From positions 40,747 through 48,240 of the forward strand of contig DGJU01000087.1 in NCBI GenBank assembly GCA_002387605.1: a DNA stretch of 7,494 nucleotides. Reading direction: 5' to 3'. A program made the translations under genes and the position numbers. The notes beneath the pieces were generated by a model. The model worked only from the letters and a program-made list of their open reading frames with translations, had not been told where the DNA came from and did no database searches. How positions within the stretch are numbered: the first letter of the stretch is position 1; each line of letters starts with the position of its first letter. Positions 5,686 through 7,494 of the stretch are shown piece after piece. Source of the DNA: Alphaproteobacteria bacterium UBA4588 (lineage in GTDB: Bacteria > Pseudomonadota > Alphaproteobacteria > Puniceispirillales > Puniceispirillaceae).

Positions 5686-5919
5686 ATGCTTATTACCCGC
5701 ACAAACGTATCGCGCGCACCATGCCGCCGCTGTCATATTTTGCGGGTTCTGTTGCTGATGGTCTTGGGCGTTGTTCTTGTGGCGCTGGTTGCCAAAGAAA
5801 GCTTTGCTCTTATCGGCGGCATTCAGCCTATCATGTTTGGATATCTATTCGCTGGTCTTGCTGTCGTAACCTTTATCATGAAGCTCGGTTATTATTATTA
5901 CCAAAAGCGCCAGAAATAA
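5686..5919 (+). CDS. Small two-helix inner-membrane protein of unknown function (77 aa)
   Basis: I do not recognise this protein. GGAG (5674-5677) lies 8 bases before the ATG at 5686. A GTG at 5677 in the same frame overlaps that GGAG and so is unlikely to be the start. A basic N-terminus with a CRRCH motif (residues 13-17) precedes two hydrophobic helices, about 20-37 and 48-66, joined by a short loop (AKESFALIGGIQP). The tail, YYYYQKRQK, is tyrosine-rich and basic. Positive charge at both ends predicts both termini in the cytoplasm and a tight periplasmic hairpin. CxxCH resembles a haem c attachment site, but it would lie on the cytoplasmic side, so haem is unlikely; metal binding is possible. 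The gene converges on the DUF1566 gene, with 14 bases between stops. It is the first gene downstream of the plus-strand sigma-54 site at 5435-5450. Confidence 0.75.
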   Translation: MLITRTNVSRAPCRRCHILRVLLLMVLGVVLVALVAKESFALIGGIQPIMFGYLFAGLAVVTFIMKLGYYYYQKRQK

Positions 5920-5933
5920 CAGCCTGCCTTATC

Positions 5934-6485
5934 CTACAAGCCCTTCACCAGCCTGACGGCAAGGCTTTGATAGGGGAAAAAGCGGCCATAGCTAAAACCA
6001 GTCATAAAATTCACTGACCAGATATTTTGTGATGTCACCCAATTTTTCTCGCCTGTCCAATATGGTTCGGCAAGCGTATTGGGAAAAACTACCTTGTCAA
6101 TTTTTGGCGCAGAACATTCCTGACATACCAAAGATTCAAGTTCTTTTAGGGTTGGAAGGCGCCATAAGCCACCAAGTTCTTTATTCGCAATCTTAATTGC
6201 CTGACGCGTTTCATCTTGCGAAAGCTTCATAGCGTCACCAGTGCAGGTATTATTTTCAAATATCTGACCAACAGAGCAGCGCATCCATTCTGCACCTGTC
6301 CGCAAATCAACAGCAATATAGTCACTTATAATATAAGAACTCGAATGAGTGGCCTGTGGTGCCGCGCTTTGTGACGGGCTTACGGCGGCGAATATGAAGA
6401 TAACAGCACCGAGAATAGCTGATATCCTCTGTAACCTATTCTGCCCTATAGGCTTATTTAGTAAATGATGACGCAGATCTCTCAT
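5934..6485 (-). CDS. Secreted DUF1566 (Lcl C-terminal type) domain protein (183 aa)
   Basis: GGGAG (6497-6493) lies 7 bases before the ATG at 6485. A basic N-terminus and a hydrophobic helix at about residues 20-34, followed by SPSQSAAPQ, make a signal peptide with likely cleavage near residue 41. The mature part is a DUF1566 domain: DLRTGAEWMRC (60-70), WRLPTLKELESLV (108-120), FPNT with YWTG (134-144), WSVNFMTG (156-163) and a closing AVRLVKG. Four cysteines (C70, C81, C121, C124) suggest two disulphides in the periplasm or outside the cell. This fold is related to sulfatase-modifying/C-type lectin-like domains and is common in surface or secreted proteins, but its biochemical role is generally unknown. 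The gene is alone and divergent from pomA. No convincing promoter is visible for it in 6486-6560. Confidence 0.85.
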   Translation of the reverse strand: MRDLRHHLLNKPIGQNRLQRISAILGAVIFIFAAVSPSQSAAPQATHSSSYIISDYIAVDLRTGAEWMRCSVGQIFENNTCTGDAMKLSQDETRQAIKIANKELGGLWRLPTLKELESLVCQECSAPKIDKVVFPNTLAEPYWTGEKNWVTSQNIWSVNFMTGFSYGRFFPYQSLAVRLVKGL

Positions 6486-6656
6486 TTTTCAGCTCCCTTA
6501 CCCCTTTTTTGTTAAGTGGATAATCGCTTCATTACTGGCCTATGGCCCAACCTTCACTATTATTATATACTTATATAAGGAGTGAGACGAGCGCCATGAT
6601 AAAATATGAGCCGTGATATAGTCTAGACACTGCTTTTTATAGGTAGGCGACTCAAT

Positions 6657-6672
6657 TGGTACCATTCTTGCT
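6657..6672 (+). promoter_or_regulatory. Sigma-54 (-24/-12) promoter of pomA
   Basis: The sequence TGGTACCATTCTTGCT has GG at 6658-6659 and GC at 6670-6671 with exactly 10 bases between. It matches TGGCACG-N4-TTGCW at all but the fourth (T for C) and seventh (C for G) positions. The start would be near 6683, giving a 49-base leader to the ATG at 6732. The rest of this 246-base gap has an AT-rich stretch with a TTATATA direct repeat (6563-6569, 6571-6577) and a GGCC-TAT-GGCC palindrome (6537-6547) about 110 bases upstream. The palindrome is at a distance typical of an enhancer, but it is too short to assign. Confidence 0.68.
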
Positions 6673-6731
6673 TGGCAGAAGGACCATTCCTTAAGTACGT
6701 GATAGTTTTAACAGAATAATAGGTCAAAAAA

Positions 6732-7493
6732 ATGGATATAGCTTCAATTGTCGGTCTAATCGGCGGCGTAGGCATGATTCTCGGTGCAATGATTTCCGGT
6801 GGTGGCCTGGGTCCCTTTTTTGATGTCCCTTCTGTACTTATTGTATTTGGTGGCACATTTTTTCTGGTTATGTATTCAACCCCAATGCCTGTCTTTCTTG
6901 GATCTTTTGGCGCAATGGCTAAAGCCTTTATGCCGCCAATTAAAAAGCAGGATGAGTTAATCGAACGAATGGTCGAATTATCCGGCATTGCAAGAAAAGA
7001 CGGCATGATGGCTCTGGAAGGTCAGGAAGTTCCTGATAAATTCTTTCAGAAAGGCCTTCAGATGCTGGTTGATGGCGCTGATGAATCAAAGCTTGTTACG
7101 CAGCTAAATAAAGAAATTAAGGCGATGTTAAAGCGCCATGAAGCAAATCAGGTTGCTATTAAAGCATGGATTGACCTCGCACCGGCTATGGGAATGGTCG
7201 GAACGCTTATTGGTCTAGTTTTGATGTTGGGAAACATGGCTGACCCGAAAGCGATTGGTCCGGCTATGGCGGTTGCGCTTCTGACAACTATGTATGGGGC
7301 GATTATTGCGAATGTACTTTTCATGCCTCTGCTCACCAAGCTTGAGGGCTATACTCAATATGAGTCAGTTTACCGTGAAATGGTTGTTACTGGATTACGC
7401 AATATCGCTCGCGGCGAGTCACCTCGTAATATTCAAGACCAAATGGTTGCCAATTTGGCACCTAAGATTCAGGAAAAAATGGAAGTTGCCTAA
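6732..7493 (+). CDS. pomA: Flagellar stator subunit, sodium-type MotA/PomA (253 aa)
   Basis: A subunit of the MotA/ExbB/TolQ family that forms the five-membered ring around two MotB/PomB subunits and converts ion flow into rotation. Four membrane helices are visible: about 3-22, 30-50, 150-170 and 176-202. A large cytoplasmic loop lies between the second and third. The length equals that of Vibrio PomA, and key positions coincide in numbering: R88, K89 and E96 in the rotor-contact loop, D148 and P151 (IDLAPAMG), T158, and T185-T186 (LLTTMYGA). These threonines and D148 are linked to sodium use in PomA, so a sodium motor is likely. AGG at 6721-6723 lies 8 bases before the ATG. The gene ends one base before the window edge; motB/pomB is expected next. 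A good sigma-54 promoter stands before it. Confidence 0.95.
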   Translation: MDIASIVGLIGGVGMILGAMISGGGLGPFFDVPSVLIVFGGTFFLVMYSTPMPVFLGSFGAMAKAFMPPIKKQDELIERMVELSGIARKDGMMALEGQEVPDKFFQKGLQMLVDGADESKLVTQLNKEIKAMLKRHEANQVAIKAWIDLAPAMGMVGTLIGLVLMLGNMADPKAIGPAMAVALLTTMYGAIIANVLFMPLLTKLEGYTQYESVYREMVVTGLRNIARGESPRNIQDQMVANLAPKIQEKMEVA

Positions 7494-7494
7494 T

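Noticed and set aside
5724..5736. Haem c attachment site (CRRCH) in the 77-aa protein
   Set aside because: The motif precedes the first membrane helix in a basic, predicted cytoplasmic N-terminus, where cytochrome c maturation does not take place.
5721..6017. Plus-strand open frame of 98 codons
   Set aside because: It lies in another frame of the 77-aa membrane protein and runs into the convergent DUF1566 gene; no ribosome site.
6526..6540. Minus-strand sigma-54 site before the DUF1566 gene
   Set aside because: The GG and GC are separated by 11 bases instead of 10 and there is no TTGC block.

Overview
The window looks like the chromosome of a free-swimming Gram-negative proteobacterium with a moderately AT-leaning genome. 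An alphaproteobacterium is my best guess, at modest confidence: it rests on the bactofilin/M23 peptidase pairing and the lack of the usual gammaproteobacterial rpoN neighbours. The flagellar stator gene is of the sodium-driven PomA type, residue for residue at the diagnostic sites, which suggests a marine or brackish organism. There are no rRNA or tRNA genes, insertion sequences or CRISPR arrays.

Layout. Bases 1-263 hold the end of an unrecognised gene. It converges on, and overlaps by 9 bases, a minus-strand operon of three different bactofilins (1384 down to 255, joined by a 6-base gap and a 4-base overlap). A 239-base divergent control region (1385-1623) separates this operon from a plus-strand pair: a 134-residue protein with a C-terminal membrane anchor (1624-2028) and a membrane-anchored M23 peptidoglycan endopeptidase (2034-3404). 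A short 59-codon gene follows at 3506-3685. Two oppositely oriented hairpins (3721-3752 and 3780-3815) then separate it from rpoN, the sigma-54 gene (5400 down to 3883). Beyond rpoN are a 77-residue two-helix membrane protein (5686-5919), a convergent secreted DUF1566 protein (6485 down to 5934) and a complete motA/pomA gene (6732-7493). The partner motB/pomB would be expected just past the window end.

The genes form two modules. The first is a cell-shape module: cytoplasmic bactofilin polymers, a membrane protein and a wall-cutting enzyme, much like the BacA-LmdC systems known in stalked and budding alphaproteobacteria. The second is sigma-54 with flagellar motility. What joins them is regulatory. 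Four intergenic sites carry the sigma-54 -24/-12 signature with exact GG-N10-GC spacing: before pomA (6657-6672), before the 59-codon gene (3447-3462), in the rpoN leader pointing away from rpoN (5435-5450), and, more weakly, before the bactofilin operon (1448-1433, minus). My main inference is that this is a local sigma-54 regulon that includes rpoN itself and may tie bactofilin-directed morphogenesis to flagellar motor expression.

No gene-free stretch exceeds 300 bases. The largest gaps are 5401-5685, 6486-6731, 1385-1623 and 3686-3882, and their contents are described in the promoter and terminator entries.
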